Assembly (NCBI RefSeq): GCF_030582395.1
Contig: NZ_CP104382.1
Location: 1,054,001-1,118,000, forward strand
DNA from: Ralstonia pickettii
GTDB lineage: Bacteria; Pseudomonadota; Gammaproteobacteria; Burkholderiales; Burkholderiaceae
Length of the DNA stretch: 64,000 nt
Direction: 5' to 3'
The translations under genes were made by a program, and so were the position numbers. The notes beneath the pieces were generated by a model. The model saw only the letters and a list, made by a program, of their open reading frames with translations, did not search any database and was not told where the DNA came from. Below are positions 18,076 through 27,074 of this stretch, piece by piece (within the stretch, counting starts at the first letter, position 1; each line of letters starts with the position of its first letter).

Positions 18076-18731
18076 CGGTCGCCAAAGACTACGCCATCCA
18101 ATGCGCGGGCGAGACCCTATGGCTGCTGCCCGAGCGCGCGCTATGGTGGCCCGCGCAACGCATGCTGATGGTGGCGGATGCGCATTTCGGCAAGGCGGCC
18201 ACGTTCCGGGCGCGTGGCGTGCCGGTGCCGGCTGGGAGCACGAGCCAGGCGGTCGCGCGCTTGGATGCCATGCTCGCCCGGCTGCCGGTGGCGCATATCG
18301 CGTGGCTGGGCGATCTCCTGCACGCACGCGAAGCGCACGCAGCACTCGATGCGCTCGCCGCCTGGCGCGCACGCCACGCCGAGGTCGCTTGCACGTTGGT
18401 CCGCGGCAACCACGACCGCCATGCCGGAGACCCACCTGCGGACCTGCGCTTCAACGTGGTGGAAGAGCTTTGGGCGATCGGGCCCTTCGCGCTGTGCCAT
18501 GAACCGCAGCGGCTGCCCGATCGCTACGTCATCGCCGGACATGTGCACCCGGGCGTCGTCATCAGCGGACCGGCTCGGGACCGCCTCCGGCTACCGTGTT
18601 TCCGGTTTGGAACGAGCGGCGCCCTGCTGCCCGCCTTCGGCGAGTTCACCGGTCTATGGACCGCACCGGCTGCGCCCGGAGAAGCGCTCTTTGCTGTCGC
18701 CGACGACTGCGTCTGGCCGCTGCGCAGCTAG
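18072..18731 (+). CDS. pdeM: Ligase-associated endonuclease PdeM (metallophosphoesterase)
   Basis: The 219-aa protein carries the calcineurin-like metal sites in order: DAHFGK (about 35-40), GDLLHAR (about 77-83), GNHDRH (about 114-119) and GHVHPGV (about 156-162). Those residues bind two metal ions. The known family member cuts single-stranded DNA and is encoded with exonuclease, Lhr and ligase. It starts within the end of the helicase gene (ATGA) and is the last gene of the operon. No terminator hairpin is obvious before the convergent dehydrogenase gene 33 bp away. Confidence 0.88.
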   Translation: MTVAKDYAIQCAGETLWLLPERALWWPAQRMLMVADAHFGKAATFRARGVPVPAGSTSQAVARLDAMLARLPVAHIAWLGDLLHAREAHAALDALAAWRARHAEVACTLVRGNHDRHAGDPPADLRFNVVEELWAIGPFALCHEPQRLPDRYVIAGHVHPGVVISGPARDRLRLPCFRFGTSGALLPAFGEFTGLWTAPAAPGEALFAVADDCVWPLRS

Positions 18732-18764
18732 GGCGCTTCCTTCCGCGCAAATGCGCCGCTGGCC

Positions 18765-19934
18765 TCAGGGCTTGAGCACCACCTTCACGCAGCCGTCCTG
18801 CTTGTCGCGGAAGGTCTTGTACAGGTCCGGGCCATCCGCAAGCGTACCGCGATGCGTCACCACGAACGACGGGTCGATCTCGCCGCGCTCGATGCGTTCG
18901 AGCAACAAGGGCAGATACCGCTGAACCGGTGTTTGCGCCATCCGGAACGTCAGCCCTCGATTGATCGCAGAGCCAAACGGCACCTTGTCCAGCAAGCCGC
19001 CATACACACCGACGATCGAGACCGTACCGAAGTTGCGGCAGCATTGAATGGCCTGCCGCAGCACGTGGGGCCGATCCGTACCGAGTGCGGTAGCGACCTT
19101 GATGCGGTCGACCACGGAGTCGAGGCTGGCGGTCGTTTCGGGTTCCGTGCCCACTGCATCGATGCAGGCATCGGGGCCGCGGCCCTGCGTCATTTCGTTA
19201 AGCGCCTCCTGCACATCGCTGGCCTTGAAGTCGAGTGTTTGCGCGCCGGCATCACGCGCCATGGCCAAGCGCTCCGGCACCGTATCGATGGCGATCACGC
19301 GTTCCGCGCCCAGCAGAAACGCACTGCGGATCGCGAACTGCCCGACGGGCCCGCAACCCCACACGGCGATGGTGTCGCCGGGCTGGATATTGCACTGCTC
19401 CGCGGCCATGTAGCCGGTCGGGAAAATGTCGGACAGGAACAACAAGGTTTCGTCAGCAACCCCGTCTGGCACGCGGATGGGCCCGACGTCGGCGTAAGGC
19501 ACGCGCAGATATTCCGCCTGGCCACCGGCATATCCGCCCAGCAGGTGGGAGTAGCCGAACAAACCGGCCGGCGAATGGCCCCATAGCTTGGCGGCCTTGG
19601 CGTGGTCAGGGTTGGTTCGCTCGCAGCCCGAGTAGAACCCGCGTTTGCAGAAAAAGCACTCGCCGCATGAAATGGTGAATGGCACGACGACGCGGTCGCC
19701 CACTTTCAGCTTGGTGTTCTCAGGCCCCACTTCCACGACTTCGCCCATCGTTTCGTGGCCGACCACATCGCCGCTTTCCATGCCGGGCATCACACCGTCG
19801 AAGAGGTGCAGATCCGAGCCGCAGATGGCGCACGCCGTGACTTTGATGATGGCGTCACGGCCGTGTTGGATCGTCGGATCCGGAACGGTGTCGCAGCGAA
19901 TGTCATGTTTGCCGTGCCAGCAGAGTGCTTTCAT
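18765..19934 (-). CDS. Zinc-dependent alcohol dehydrogenase
   Basis: Medium-chain dehydrogenase of 389 aa. Catalytic zinc ligands lie in CAICGSDLH and [13 protein letters not shown] structural-zinc loop [15 protein letters not shown] lies at about residues 94-108. The Rossmann motif is [11 protein letters not shown] at about 185-195. Length and the long loop after the catalytic site resemble glutathione-independent formaldehyde dehydrogenases, but the substrate is not proven. ATG 19934 is favoured by GGAG six bases upstream. It follows two small minus-strand genes, and a manganese catalase lies further upstream, so a stress-response grouping is plausible. Confidence 0.85.
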   Translation of the reverse strand: MKALCWHGKHDIRCDTVPDPTIQHGRDAIIKVTACAICGSDLHLFDGVMPGMESGDVVGHETMGEVVEVGPENTKLKVGDRVVVPFTISCGECFFCKRGFYSGCERTNPDHAKAAKLWGHSPAGLFGYSHLLGGYAGGQAEYLRVPYADVGPIRVPDGVADETLLFLSDIFPTGYMAAEQCNIQPGDTIAVWGCGPVGQFAIRSAFLLGAERVIAIDTVPERLAMARDAGAQTLDFKASDVQEALNEMTQGRGPDACIDAVGTEPETTASLDSVVDRIKVATALGTDRPHVLRQAIQCCRNFGTVSIVGVYGGLLDKVPFGSAINRGLTFRMAQTPVQRYLPLLLERIERGEIDPSFVVTHRGTLADGPDLYKTFRDKQDGCVKVVLKP

Positions 19935-20012
19935 CACAAACTCCTTGTCGATTCAGTCGGGGCGACGGCGCCATGCCGAGGCCGTGCCGCGCCGGTGCGC
20001 GGGGTTCAATGT

Positions 20013-20258
20013 TCAGGACCGCCCATGCGTGAGCAGCAAGCGGGCTTGTTCCATGCCGTCTCGAACGGCCTCGCCTTTGGTGTGCCAGCCTCGCCATGTC
20101 TGGGATATTTCTCGGATTTCGAACTGCCGCGTGCCGTTTTCGACGGAGATGCGGGGCACCCATACGCCCTGTGCGTCCTGCTCCGCGCTGACGGTCACGG
20201 TATGGCCCGCACACTCGAAGCGCGCGGCGCCCTCGTGCGTTGTATCGTTCTGCATCAT
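20013..20258 (-). CDS. Hypothetical small protein (81 aa)
   Basis: Start MMQNDTTHEGAARF at 20258. The core alternates strands and a helix (GHTVTVSAEQDAQGVWVPRI, then GEAVRDGMEQARLLL), suggesting a small alpha/beta domain of the kind often annotated as a stress-associated DUF in Burkholderiales. Its start codon overlaps the stop of the preceding 56-aa gene, so translation is coupled. The alcohol dehydrogenase gene begins 78 bp downstream. No catalytic motif is visible. Confidence 0.6.
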   Translation of the reverse strand: MMQNDTTHEGAARFECAGHTVTVSAEQDAQGVWVPRISVENGTRQFEIREISQTWRGWHTKGEAVRDGMEQARLLLTHGRS

Positions 20259-20425
20259 CGCTTCCCGTTCAGGAATGGATGGGGTGGCTGAACGCCCGAA
20301 TACATCGGCGCGGCGGGTTGCACTCCCACCCCGAACACGCCGGCAGGCAAGCCGCGGGCGAGCGAATACATGGCAATCACGGCGAGGGTGAGCGCCGCGA
20401 TCGCAAGGACTTGCTGCATATGCAT
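20255..20425 (-). CDS. Small single-helix membrane protein (56 aa)
   Basis: MHMQQVLAIAALTLAVIAMY is one transmembrane segment or uncleaved signal, followed by a Gly/Pro-rich tail (GVFGVGVQPAAPMYSGVQPP). The ATG at 20425 has GGAG six bases before it. The ATG at 20437 does not. It overlaps the next small gene by four bases. The position ahead of a stress-type dehydrogenase gene and next to a catalase gene is the only hint of function. Confidence 0.55.
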   Translation of the reverse strand: MHMQQVLAIAALTLAVIAMYSLARGLPAGVFGVGVQPAAPMYSGVQPPHPFLNGKR

Positions 20426-20524
20426 GAGCGTCTCCATGTCTGTTCGTGCTTGAAGCAGGCAATGCCTGGCGCAGACGCAACGTCCAGACCCGGGCCGTGC
20501 TGCACCCGGGCCTGGAGGCGGTTG

Positions 20525-21394
20525 TTACGCCTTCGCTTCACCAAGCTCCGCGCCGGTGGTGGGATCGACCGCCGGGTCAGAAGCCAGGCGCGTCTTCATG
20601 GCCTCCAGCGTTTCGAGTTCGGCATCGGTCAAATTGACCGACGCGTTGCCGTCTCCGCCATCCACAGGCACCGGTGGGTCTGCAACCAGCTCAAGACCCG
20701 TGCCGCTATTCCACGGTGCCTGCACGATGGGACCACCGCGCGACATCTTGAAATACGCATCGCTGAACTCCGGCACCGGCGGCAGCTTGCCCGGGGGGAA
20801 GTTGGCGTTGATGGCGTAGAGCGCCTTCTCGAACGACTTCTGGTGCGCTACCTCGCGCGTCATGAGAAAGCCGAGCGCATCGCGCACACCGGGGTCATTG
20901 CTGACGTTGATCAATCGTTCGTAGATGATCTTGGCGCGTGCTTCGGCGGCAATGTTCGAGCGTAGGTCCGCCGTCGGCTCGCCAATCGAGTCAATGTATG
21001 CCGCCGTCCACGGCACGCCGCCCGAGTTGGTCAGCGCCGGGCCGCCGCCATACAGCAACTGCGTCACATGGCTGTCGTTACCAGCGCCATTGAGCTTGCG
21101 ATACAACTCCGCCTGCTCATCCACCGCTTCCGCCAGTTCCCCTTTGGCACCGCGATTCAACATGGCGACGATAGTGCCGATGATCTCCAGGTGACTGAGC
21201 TCTTCTGTCGCGATGTCGTACAACATGTCCTTGCGGCCTGCATCCTCTTCTGCAACGGCTTGCGTGAAGTAGCGCATCGCTGCCGCAAGCTCGCCTTGGG
21301 GGCCGCCGAACTGCTCCAGCAGCAGATTGGCCAATCCAGGATCGGTTTCGCTGACGCGAACGGTGTACTGCAATCGCTTGTTGTGCATGAACAT
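20525..21394 (-). CDS. Manganese-containing catalase
   Basis: Di-manganese catalase of 289 aa that breaks down hydrogen peroxide without haem. The four-helix ferritin-like core shows the metal-binding EEDAGRKDMLYDIATEELSH block (about residues 40-59), AEARAKIIYERL (about 150) and REVAHQKSFEKAL (about 178). The C-terminus is a short disordered acidic tail. ATG 21394 (MFMHNKRLQYTVRV) has GGAG upstream. The longer frame does not. It is divergent from an Nramp manganese-type transporter across about 145 bp, which fits a metal-supply pair. The family is often found in sporulating or stress-induced contexts. Confidence 0.9.
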   Translation of the reverse strand: MFMHNKRLQYTVRVSETDPGLANLLLEQFGGPQGELAAAMRYFTQAVAEEDAGRKDMLYDIATEELSHLEIIGTIVAMLNRGAKGELAEAVDEQAELYRKLNGAGNDSHVTQLLYGGGPALTNSGGVPWTAAYIDSIGEPTADLRSNIAAEARAKIIYERLINVSNDPGVRDALGFLMTREVAHQKSFEKALYAINANFPPGKLPPVPEFSDAYFKMSRGGPIVQAPWNSGTGLELVADPPVPVDGGDGNASVNLTDAELETLEAMKTRLASDPAVDPTTGAELGEAKA

Positions 21395-21538
21395 GGGGGT
21401 TCTCCAGGAATGGATGGATGCCTTCATGGCGCAACCCTTTCCGCAACACCCGTTCCATCGCGTACCGCACGCCTGACGCGGAGCCGCCGGGTACGCACGT
21501 TGCGGAGGCCCTTGCGCCGCCTATCACCCGGAGCATTC

Positions 21539-22834
21539 ATGGACGACGCCCTCGCGCTTGAACGCGACAGTTCTTCTGCATCGAGATGCGTCGTCGCCCA
21601 CGCACGCGAAGCGCTGGAAGGCCGGCGACGGGGATGGCGCACGTTCACGCCGTTCGTCGGTCCGGCGGTGGTGGTCTCGGTGGCCTATACCGACCCCGGC
21701 AACATCGCCACGGGCATTGAAGCCGGTGCGCGCTATGGATATCAGCTGCTGTGGGTCGTGCTCGCATCCAGCCTGGTGGCGATGCTGTTCCAGATGCTCT
21801 CGGCACGCCTGGGCATTGTGACGGGCAGAAATCTGGCGCAACTCTGCCGAACGCATCTGCCTGCGCCGGCCGGGCTTGGCATGTGGTTCATCAGCGAGCT
21901 TGCCGCCATGGCGACCGACCTTGCCGAGTTTGTCGGTGCCGCAGTCGGCATCGCGCTCCTCACCGGGATGCCTCTGCTCGCCGCCATGGCCGTTGCCGGT
22001 GTGCTGACTTATCTTTTGCTGATGCTGCAAGTGCGGGGCTTCCGCTCAGTCGAACTGATGATTGGCGCGCTGGTGGCCGTCATCGGTATCTCTTACATCA
22101 TCCAAGTGTGGATCTTGCCTGTCTCGTGGGCGGCGGCGCTGCGGCAGACCTTCGTCCCCACGGCATTGCCGCCCGACGCGTTCATGTTGGCGGCCGGCAT
22201 TGTCGGAGCCACGGTCATGCCACACGCACTCTTTCTCCATTCGGGACTGGTCAATAAGCGTGTGCGTCCACGGAGTGCGTCAGAGACGTCGCAACTGCTT
22301 CGCTATTCCAACCGCGAGGTGGTGGCAGCGCTGGCCGCCGCGGGCTGCATCAACCTCGCCATGGTCGTGGTCGCGGCAGGCGCGTTTCACGGCGCACATG
22401 CGGAGGTGGCCGGCATTGAAGATGCCTATATCACCCTGGCGCCATTGTTTGGAGCATCGGCCGGGCTGGTGTTTCTGGTGGGGCTGATCGCATCGGGGCT
22501 CTCAAGCTCCGTGGTCGGCACGATGGCGGGCCAGATGGTGTTGCAAGGTTTCCTGCGGGTGCGCCTGCCGGTATGGATGCGCCGGCTGATCACCATGGTG
22601 CCGGCGTTCATCGTCATCGGCGCGGGCATGGATGTCACGCGCGCACTCGTGCTCAGCCAGGTCATTCTGAGCATGGTGGTGCCGTTTCCGATGGCGGCGC
22701 TGATCTGGCTGGCGCGACGGCCAGACTTGATGGGGCAGCATGCTGCCGGTCGCGGCCTCGTGCTAGTGGCGACAGTCGGGGCCTTGCTGGTGGCGGGATT
22801 GAACGGGGCGCTGCTCGTCCATCTCATCGCATAG
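21539..22834 (+). CDS. Nramp-family divalent metal transporter
   Basis: 431 aa, about 11 membrane helices. Helix 1 carries the metal-site motif DPGN (VAYTDPGNIATGIEAGARYG). Helix 6 carries GATVMPHALFLHSGL, with the conserved Ala and Met of the metal site, although the usual MPHN Asn is Ala here. Nramp proteins import Mn(II) or Fe(II) with protons. ATG 21539 has GGAGC five bases upstream, so the open frame before it, which overlaps the catalase gene, is not coding. Divergence from the manganese catalase points to Mn supply. A second Nramp gene lies at 51646 and differs in helix 6. Confidence 0.88.
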   Translation: MDDALALERDSSSASRCVVAHAREALEGRRRGWRTFTPFVGPAVVVSVAYTDPGNIATGIEAGARYGYQLLWVVLASSLVAMLFQMLSARLGIVTGRNLAQLCRTHLPAPAGLGMWFISELAAMATDLAEFVGAAVGIALLTGMPLLAAMAVAGVLTYLLLMLQVRGFRSVELMIGALVAVIGISYIIQVWILPVSWAAALRQTFVPTALPPDAFMLAAGIVGATVMPHALFLHSGLVNKRVRPRSASETSQLLRYSNREVVAALAAAGCINLAMVVVAAGAFHGAHAEVAGIEDAYITLAPLFGASAGLVFLVGLIASGLSSSVVGTMAGQMVLQGFLRVRLPVWMRRLITMVPAFIVIGAGMDVTRALVLSQVILSMVVPFPMAALIWLARRPDLMGQHAAGRGLVLVATVGALLVAGLNGALLVHLIA

Positions 22835-22867
22835 CGATGCCGGGCAGCGGTGGCGCCACCGATCCGG

Positions 22868-23737
22868 TCAGGCGTGCGCTGCGCGTACCCACGCTGCCGT
22901 GATGAAGTCCGCAAGCGAAACATGGCCCCGTACGACGCCGCCCGGTGGGTCGAAATCTTCGTCCAGGGTCACGGCGGTCATCTTCGCATAAGCACGGGCG
23001 GCCTCATCGGAGAAGCCCAGCCCTTTGTAGACCGCTTCCCAACGGTCTCGCGGAACGACCTCGAGCACGACGCCACGGCCGAGCGTGCGCGACATGGCCC
23101 GCGCAACATCCTGCGGTGTGTAGCGTTGCGGCCCCTCGACGTAGCGCACGCCCACGTCGTCGGGCGGTGTCAGGAGCCTGGCGGCCGCTGCCTCGCCGAG
23201 GTCTGCGGAAGCCACCATCGGCAGGGGCATATCGGCAGGGAACATGCTCGGTAACGCGCCGGTCTGCGCCACGGTCTCGAGCATGCTGGTCCAGTTGCTC
23301 ATGTAATAAGCGCCGCGGTTGATTGCGGCCGGAATAGGCTGGCGGCGAAGGCCTTCTTCAAATTCCCACAGCGTGGTGAGGTCGCCGATGCCTCGCCCCG
23401 GGCGCGCGCCGTAGGTAGACGCGGCCACCACCTTCTCCAGCCCGGAGTCTTCCAGCGCGGCGAGGATGTTGGCGATCGTGCGGCGCTCCGTGGCGTCGGT
23501 ATCGCCGGCAATATCGGCGGGCGGATTGAGCAGGAATGCGCGGCGCCCGAGTCGGAATGCCGCCCGCAACGAGGCGACGTCCTCCACGTCGGCCGTCGCG
23601 ACCGACGCACCCTTGTCCCGCCAGCGACCTGCACGCTCCGGCCGCCGTGTCAGGATCGTCACGTCTTCGCCGCCGGCCAGCAACGCGTCTGCAACGGCGG
23701 CTCCTACATGTCCGGTTGCACCCATCACTACGTACAT
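22868..23737 (-). CDS. NAD(P)H-binding protein, NmrA-like
   Basis: 289 aa starting MYVVMGATGHVGAAVADALL with AGGAGG before the ATG at 23737. GATGHVG is the NAD(P)-binding glycine motif of atypical short-chain dehydrogenases. The later pattern (VVAASTYGARPG, then AINRGAYYMSNW) fits the NmrA/TMR or quinone-oxidoreductase-2 subgroup, which lacks a strict YxxxK catalytic pair. The role could be a redox sensor or quinone/azo reductase. It is convergent with the Nramp gene and followed by the DUF2252 gene, with no sign of an operon. Confidence 0.75.
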   Translation of the reverse strand: MYVVMGATGHVGAAVADALLAGGEDVTILTRRPERAGRWRDKGASVATADVEDVASLRAAFRLGRRAFLLNPPADIAGDTDATERRTIANILAALEDSGLEKVVAASTYGARPGRGIGDLTTLWEFEEGLRRQPIPAAINRGAYYMSNWTSMLETVAQTGALPSMFPADMPLPMVASADLGEAAAARLLTPPDDVGVRYVEGPQRYTPQDVARAMSRTLGRGVVLEVVPRDRWEAVYKGLGFSDEAARAYAKMTAVTLDEDFDPPGGVVRGHVSLADFITAAWVRAAHA

Positions 23738-23866
23738 TGCGCCTCCTACTCGCTGTCTTGACAGCGCACTTTGGCAGCCGAGCGCCATGCGCCATCGTTG
23801 GCTCAACATGGCGACCAGGGCTGCGTAGCAGCGTTTGTGCCCAGGAGAGGAATGCAGCGCTGCGGA

Positions 23867-25069
23867 TCAGCCAGCCCAGGCGCGGCAGTACTCGAGATAC
23901 TGACGCTCGTGCCGTCCAAGCAGATCGACAATCGAGGACCAGAGCCAGAACGGCGCGTCGATGGAGCGCCCGTGACGCGCACGCAGTTCACGGTGCCACG
24001 ACATCGCCACATCCCGGGCCATCTGGCTGCCATGGGCGAGGCCGACGACGTTGCCCAGGTAAGCGGCCAGGACGGTGGCGTCCTTGTGCTCCAGCTTGTC
24101 GACCGACAGCTTCAGGTCTTGCGGCTGCAGCTCGCGCATGAAAAAACTACCGCCAAGCATGCGCCCCCATGCCATTCGATCGCCCAGGTCAGGAGAAAGA
24201 CGCCGCGCGCCGGTGACTACGCGTTCCCCGTTGATCCGCGGCATCTCGCCTGCAGCGGTGCTGGGCGCCGCGGCCTTGCCCGCCTCCTTGATGTCGATCA
24301 GCCGGTACCGCGGCCCGCGGTCCTGATCGACAGCCAGCAAGACGGCATAACGCCGCTGCCCGAGCGAGCTGCATCCTTTGACCCAGTACGCCGCATCCAC
24401 GATGCTGACGGAGGCTTCGCCCGGCATTTCGTAAAGACGCGCCACCAGTGCAAGCACCTCGTGCTGGCTCACAAGATGTTTCAGTTCGCGCCGCTCTTCT
24501 CGTGAGAGCGGCCAGAAATGGCGCCCTAGCGGAATGGTTGGAGACGTGTCGCTCAGCCGCTCCTTGGCCAGTTCTTTCCACGTACGTGCAGTTGCCGCTT
24601 TCATGGCTGTGCGAACGGATGCAGGGCGCGGCGGCAAGCGCAACGCTGCATCGGGGTCGATACCGTGCAGGTACCCCGCCATCAGCGCCTCCACCATGCG
24701 TGCGGTCACGATGCCAGGCAGGTCTGAACCGCGTGCGGCCGTCGCCAACGAGACGCCAAGCCGGATCAAGTCGTGCGCTGGATTGCCCAGCACCGTCTGG
24801 TCCAGATCCCGGATCTGTATGCGCGCGGCGCCGGAAGTATGGCCGATCGGGCCGAGGTTGCCGACATGGCAATCGCCGCAGATCCAGATGGTCGGCCCTT
24901 CGGGAAACGTATGCGGCTGCACCTCGCTCAGCCACTCGTAGAACTTCACGGTGCTGCCGCGAACGTACGCATGGGTGGAACGCGTCATCTTCGATTGGCG
25001 CAGCCGGGCAAGTATGGGTGCACGGTTTTTAGGGCTCACCGCGCTGTGCGACGATTTTCGTTGGGACAT
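23867..25069 (-). CDS. DUF2252 protein
   Basis: 400 aa. Conserved DUF2252 blocks are visible: FPEGPTIWICGDCHVGNLG, then QIRDLDQTVLGNPAHDLIRL, and further on YRLIDIKEAGKAAAP and RMLGGSFFMRELQPQDLKL. These resemble the phosphotransferase/kinase fold of the APH type: the GDCHVGNLG block mimics the catalytic HGDxHxxN loop and the DLDQ block the metal Asp. The substrate is unknown for the family. The start MSQRKSSHSA (25069) is chosen over a TTG further upstream. Neither has a strong ribosome site. Confidence 0.75.
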   Translation of the reverse strand: MSQRKSSHSAVSPKNRAPILARLRQSKMTRSTHAYVRGSTVKFYEWLSEVQPHTFPEGPTIWICGDCHVGNLGPIGHTSGAARIQIRDLDQTVLGNPAHDLIRLGVSLATAARGSDLPGIVTARMVEALMAGYLHGIDPDAALRLPPRPASVRTAMKAATARTWKELAKERLSDTSPTIPLGRHFWPLSREERRELKHLVSQHEVLALVARLYEMPGEASVSIVDAAYWVKGCSSLGQRRYAVLLAVDQDRGPRYRLIDIKEAGKAAAPSTAAGEMPRINGERVVTGARRLSPDLGDRMAWGRMLGGSFFMRELQPQDLKLSVDKLEHKDATVLAAYLGNVVGLAHGSQMARDVAMSWHRELRARHGRSIDAPFWLWSSIVDLLGRHERQYLEYCRAWAG

Positions 25070-25261
25070 GTGTGTGCTGAACCTGGGATGCTTGAACAAG
25101 GTGATGGACGGCGAACCGTATGCAATAAGTGTTCCCCACCCCCTAAAACAGCTTAGATAACGCCTCCACGGCGCTCAACCTTTGCTATGCTTGCTCGAAG
25201 CGCGCTGCACAGGCGTCGCTTCCATTGAATGGTCAACTTTACCCAACCATCTATTTTCACT

Positions 25262-25687
25262 ATGGCCACCAAAACCAAGACCGCTGCCAAGACCGCTGCA
25301 AAGAAGGCCTCGCCGGCAAAGAAGGCCGCGCCAGCAAAGAAGCCTGCTGCAACGACGCCGACCCTCAAGCCCTTGAAGGACACGTTCACCAAGGCGAGCC
25401 TGGTGAGCCATCTGGCGGAACAAGCTGCCGTCGACGCCAAGGCGGTGAAGGCGGTGCTGCTCCATCTGGAGAACACCATCGTGGCTTCGCTGCACAAGAA
25501 GGGCGCCGGCGAATTCACCCTGCCGGGCCTGTTCAAGGTGACCTCGGTCAAGGTGCCGGCAACCAAGCGCCGCTTCGGCAAAAACCCGTTTACCGGCCTG
25601 GAGCAGTGGTTTGAAGCCAAACCGGCTACCGTGCGCGTCAAGGTCCGCGCCTTGAAAAAGGTCAAGGACGCAGCGATCAACAGCTGA
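25262..25687 (+). CDS. HU-family DNA-binding protein with lysine/alanine-rich tail
   Basis: 141 aa. Residues 1-35 are a Lys/Ala/Pro tail with AKKASPAKKAAPAKKPA repeats, like bacterial H1-type histone tails. Residues about 40-135 are an HU/IHF fold: FTKASLVSHLAEQAAVDAK, then GEFTLPGLFKVTSVKVPATK and a beta-arm region RFGKNPFTGLE. It should bind and compact nucleoid DNA, the tail adding non-specific contacts. ATG 25262 starts the tail cleanly. An intrinsic terminator follows the stop within 40 bp. It stands alone, convergent with the DUF2894 gene. Confidence 0.85.
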   Translation: MATKTKTAAKTAAKKASPAKKAAPAKKPAATTPTLKPLKDTFTKASLVSHLAEQAAVDAKAVKAVLLHLENTIVASLHKKGAGEFTLPGLFKVTSVKVPATKRRFGKNPFTGLEQWFEAKPATVRVKVRALKKVKDAAINS

Positions 25688-25702
25688 TCGTCAGCGCAAA
25701 GA

Positions 25703-25728
25703 AAAAGGGAGCCTCGGCTCCCTTTTTT
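25703..25728. terminator. Bidirectional intrinsic terminator
   Basis: GGGAGC and GCTCCC stem with a CTCG loop, A5 on the left and T6 on the right. It can end both the HU transcript (plus) and the DUF2894 operon (minus). Confidence 0.8.
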
Positions 25729-25801
25729 GCGTGCTTGCCGGTCGGAATACGCAGCAGGTGCAGACCAATCTGCCTGGCCGGAAGCCGCTGTGCTGTGATG
25801 C

Positions 25802-26434
25802 CTAGCGCGCCTTGCGCGCCGCCTTTCCGCCGCTGCGGGCAGCTTCCTGGCCACCGCCGGTGCTGTCCCCGCTCATGCGTTCCAGCCACGAAAGCGCGTC
25901 CACATACGACAGGAACTGCCGCAGGTAATCGGGCGACACCTCGCGCATCAACAGCAGCGACCGATGCACGAGACTGCTCGAATTCAGCGGCCCGGCATTG
26001 ACCGGCACCTTGTTCAAGGCGTCACGCAGCTGCTTCTCGGCGCTGACGCGAGACCAGGTATCCCGCACGTCTTCGAGAATCCTGAGTTCCGGCAATGCGT
26101 GCAGAGGACGCCCCGAGCTGCCGTCTGCTGCGCTCAAGACATCCGTGCGCTCACGGCTGGCAATGTCACGCAGCAGTTCGGACAACGCGCTGCCGGCGGA
26201 CACCCGTGGGCCGGTCGCATCGGACAAGGTTGTCGCGCGATCGACGTCTTTTGCATAGGCCGCCACCAGCTCACCCAACCGCGCATCGAGAAGGCGCCGT
26301 GCCTCGCCGGTTTGTCCGGCCGCACGCCGATGCAATGCCTCGATGAAGCAGAAGCGCAGGCGGTCCAGCCGGTCCGCGCCGCTTGCGCGCCAGCTGTCGA
26401 GCGCGGCCTGCGTCGACACATCAATGCGGCTCAC
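25802..26434 (-). CDS. DUF2894 protein, last gene of stator-like operon
   Basis: About 210 aa with GTG 26434 as start, which overlaps the end of the OmpA-type gene by 14 bases. The N-terminal block ALDSWRASGADRLDRLRFCF and RLLDARLGELVAAYAKDVD match what I recall of DUF2894. The middle is Pro/Ser-rich. The C-terminal block LEDVRDTWSRVSAEKQLRDA to SPDYLRQFLSYVDALSWLER is helical and ends in a basic Lys/Arg tail. There is no signal or membrane segment, so it is presumably a cytoplasmic partner of the membrane complex encoded upstream. Its function is unknown. Confidence 0.75.
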   Translation of the reverse strand: MSRIDVSTQAALDSWRASGADRLDRLRFCFIEALHRRAAGQTGEARRLLDARLGELVAAYAKDVDRATTLSDATGPRVSAGSALSELLRDIASRERTDVLSAADGSSGRPLHALPELRILEDVRDTWSRVSAEKQLRDALNKVPVNAGPLNSSSLVHRSLLLMREVSPDYLRQFLSYVDALSWLERMSGDSTGGGQEAARSGGKAARKAR

Positions 26435-27074
26435 GGCGCCCACCGTTGGAAGCGGCCTGCCTTGGAACCGGCGCAATCTCCACGCGCCGGTTCTTCGCAC
26501 GGCCAACGTCGTCGGCGTTGGAACTCACGGGCTGCTCCGAGCCAAACGCTGCTGCAAACACGCTGGACGCGGGAATGCCCTCATCAATCAACGCACGCGT
26601 CACGGTCAAGGCGCGCTTGGCGGACAGCTCCCAGTTATCGGCAAACAGTCGGTTGCCGGCACGCACCTGCTGATCGTCGGAAAACCCGCTCACCATCAGG
26701 ATCTCTTCACGCGAAGTGAGATACGCGGCCAGCGGCCCCGCCAGGCTCTTCATCAGCGCGCGGCCCTCGGGCTGCAATTGATCGGAGTTGATTGCGAACA
26801 GCACATTGCCGTTGATGCCGATGCGCCCGTTGACGAGCGTCACACGCCCGGCCGCCAGCGGGCCGGCCAGCGCCTGCTCCAGTGTCTTGCGGCGCTGTGC
26901 CTCCGCCTCGCGCTGCTTGACCTCGTTTTCCAGCTTGGAGGACAGCTCCAGCTGCACGCCGATCACGCCGACCAGAATCAGCACAAACGCGCCCAGCAGC
27001 ACCGACATCAGGTCGCCGAACGCGGCCCAGACCGGCGCCGTGGCTTCGATGCCACCGTCAATCTCGTCGTTCAT
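26421..27074 (-). CDS. MotB-like OmpA-family protein
   Basis: 217 aa. One N-terminal helix at about residues 14-42 contains FGDLMSVLLGAFVLILVGV. The Asp (D21) sits where MotB, ExbD and ZorB have their proton-carrying Asp. A coiled-coil linker (LENEVKQREAEAQRRKTLEQ) follows. The OmpA-like peptidoglycan-binding domain covers about 95-200 (ILMVSGFSDDQQVRAGN, LSAKRALTVTRALIDEGI, RRVEI). It is probably an inner-membrane stator subunit anchored to the cell wall. Its start overlaps the stop of the DUF802 gene (ATGA), as expected for partners made in fixed ratio. It lacks the plug helix typical of MotB. Confidence 0.82.
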   Translation of the reverse strand: MNDEIDGGIEATAPVWAAFGDLMSVLLGAFVLILVGVIGVQLELSSKLENEVKQREAEAQRRKTLEQALAGPLAAGRVTLVNGRIGINGNVLFAINSDQLQPEGRALMKSLAGPLAAYLTSREEILMVSGFSDDQQVRAGNRLFADNWELSAKRALTVTRALIDEGIPASSVFAAAFGSEQPVSSNADDVGRAKNRRVEIAPVPRQAASNGGRREPH

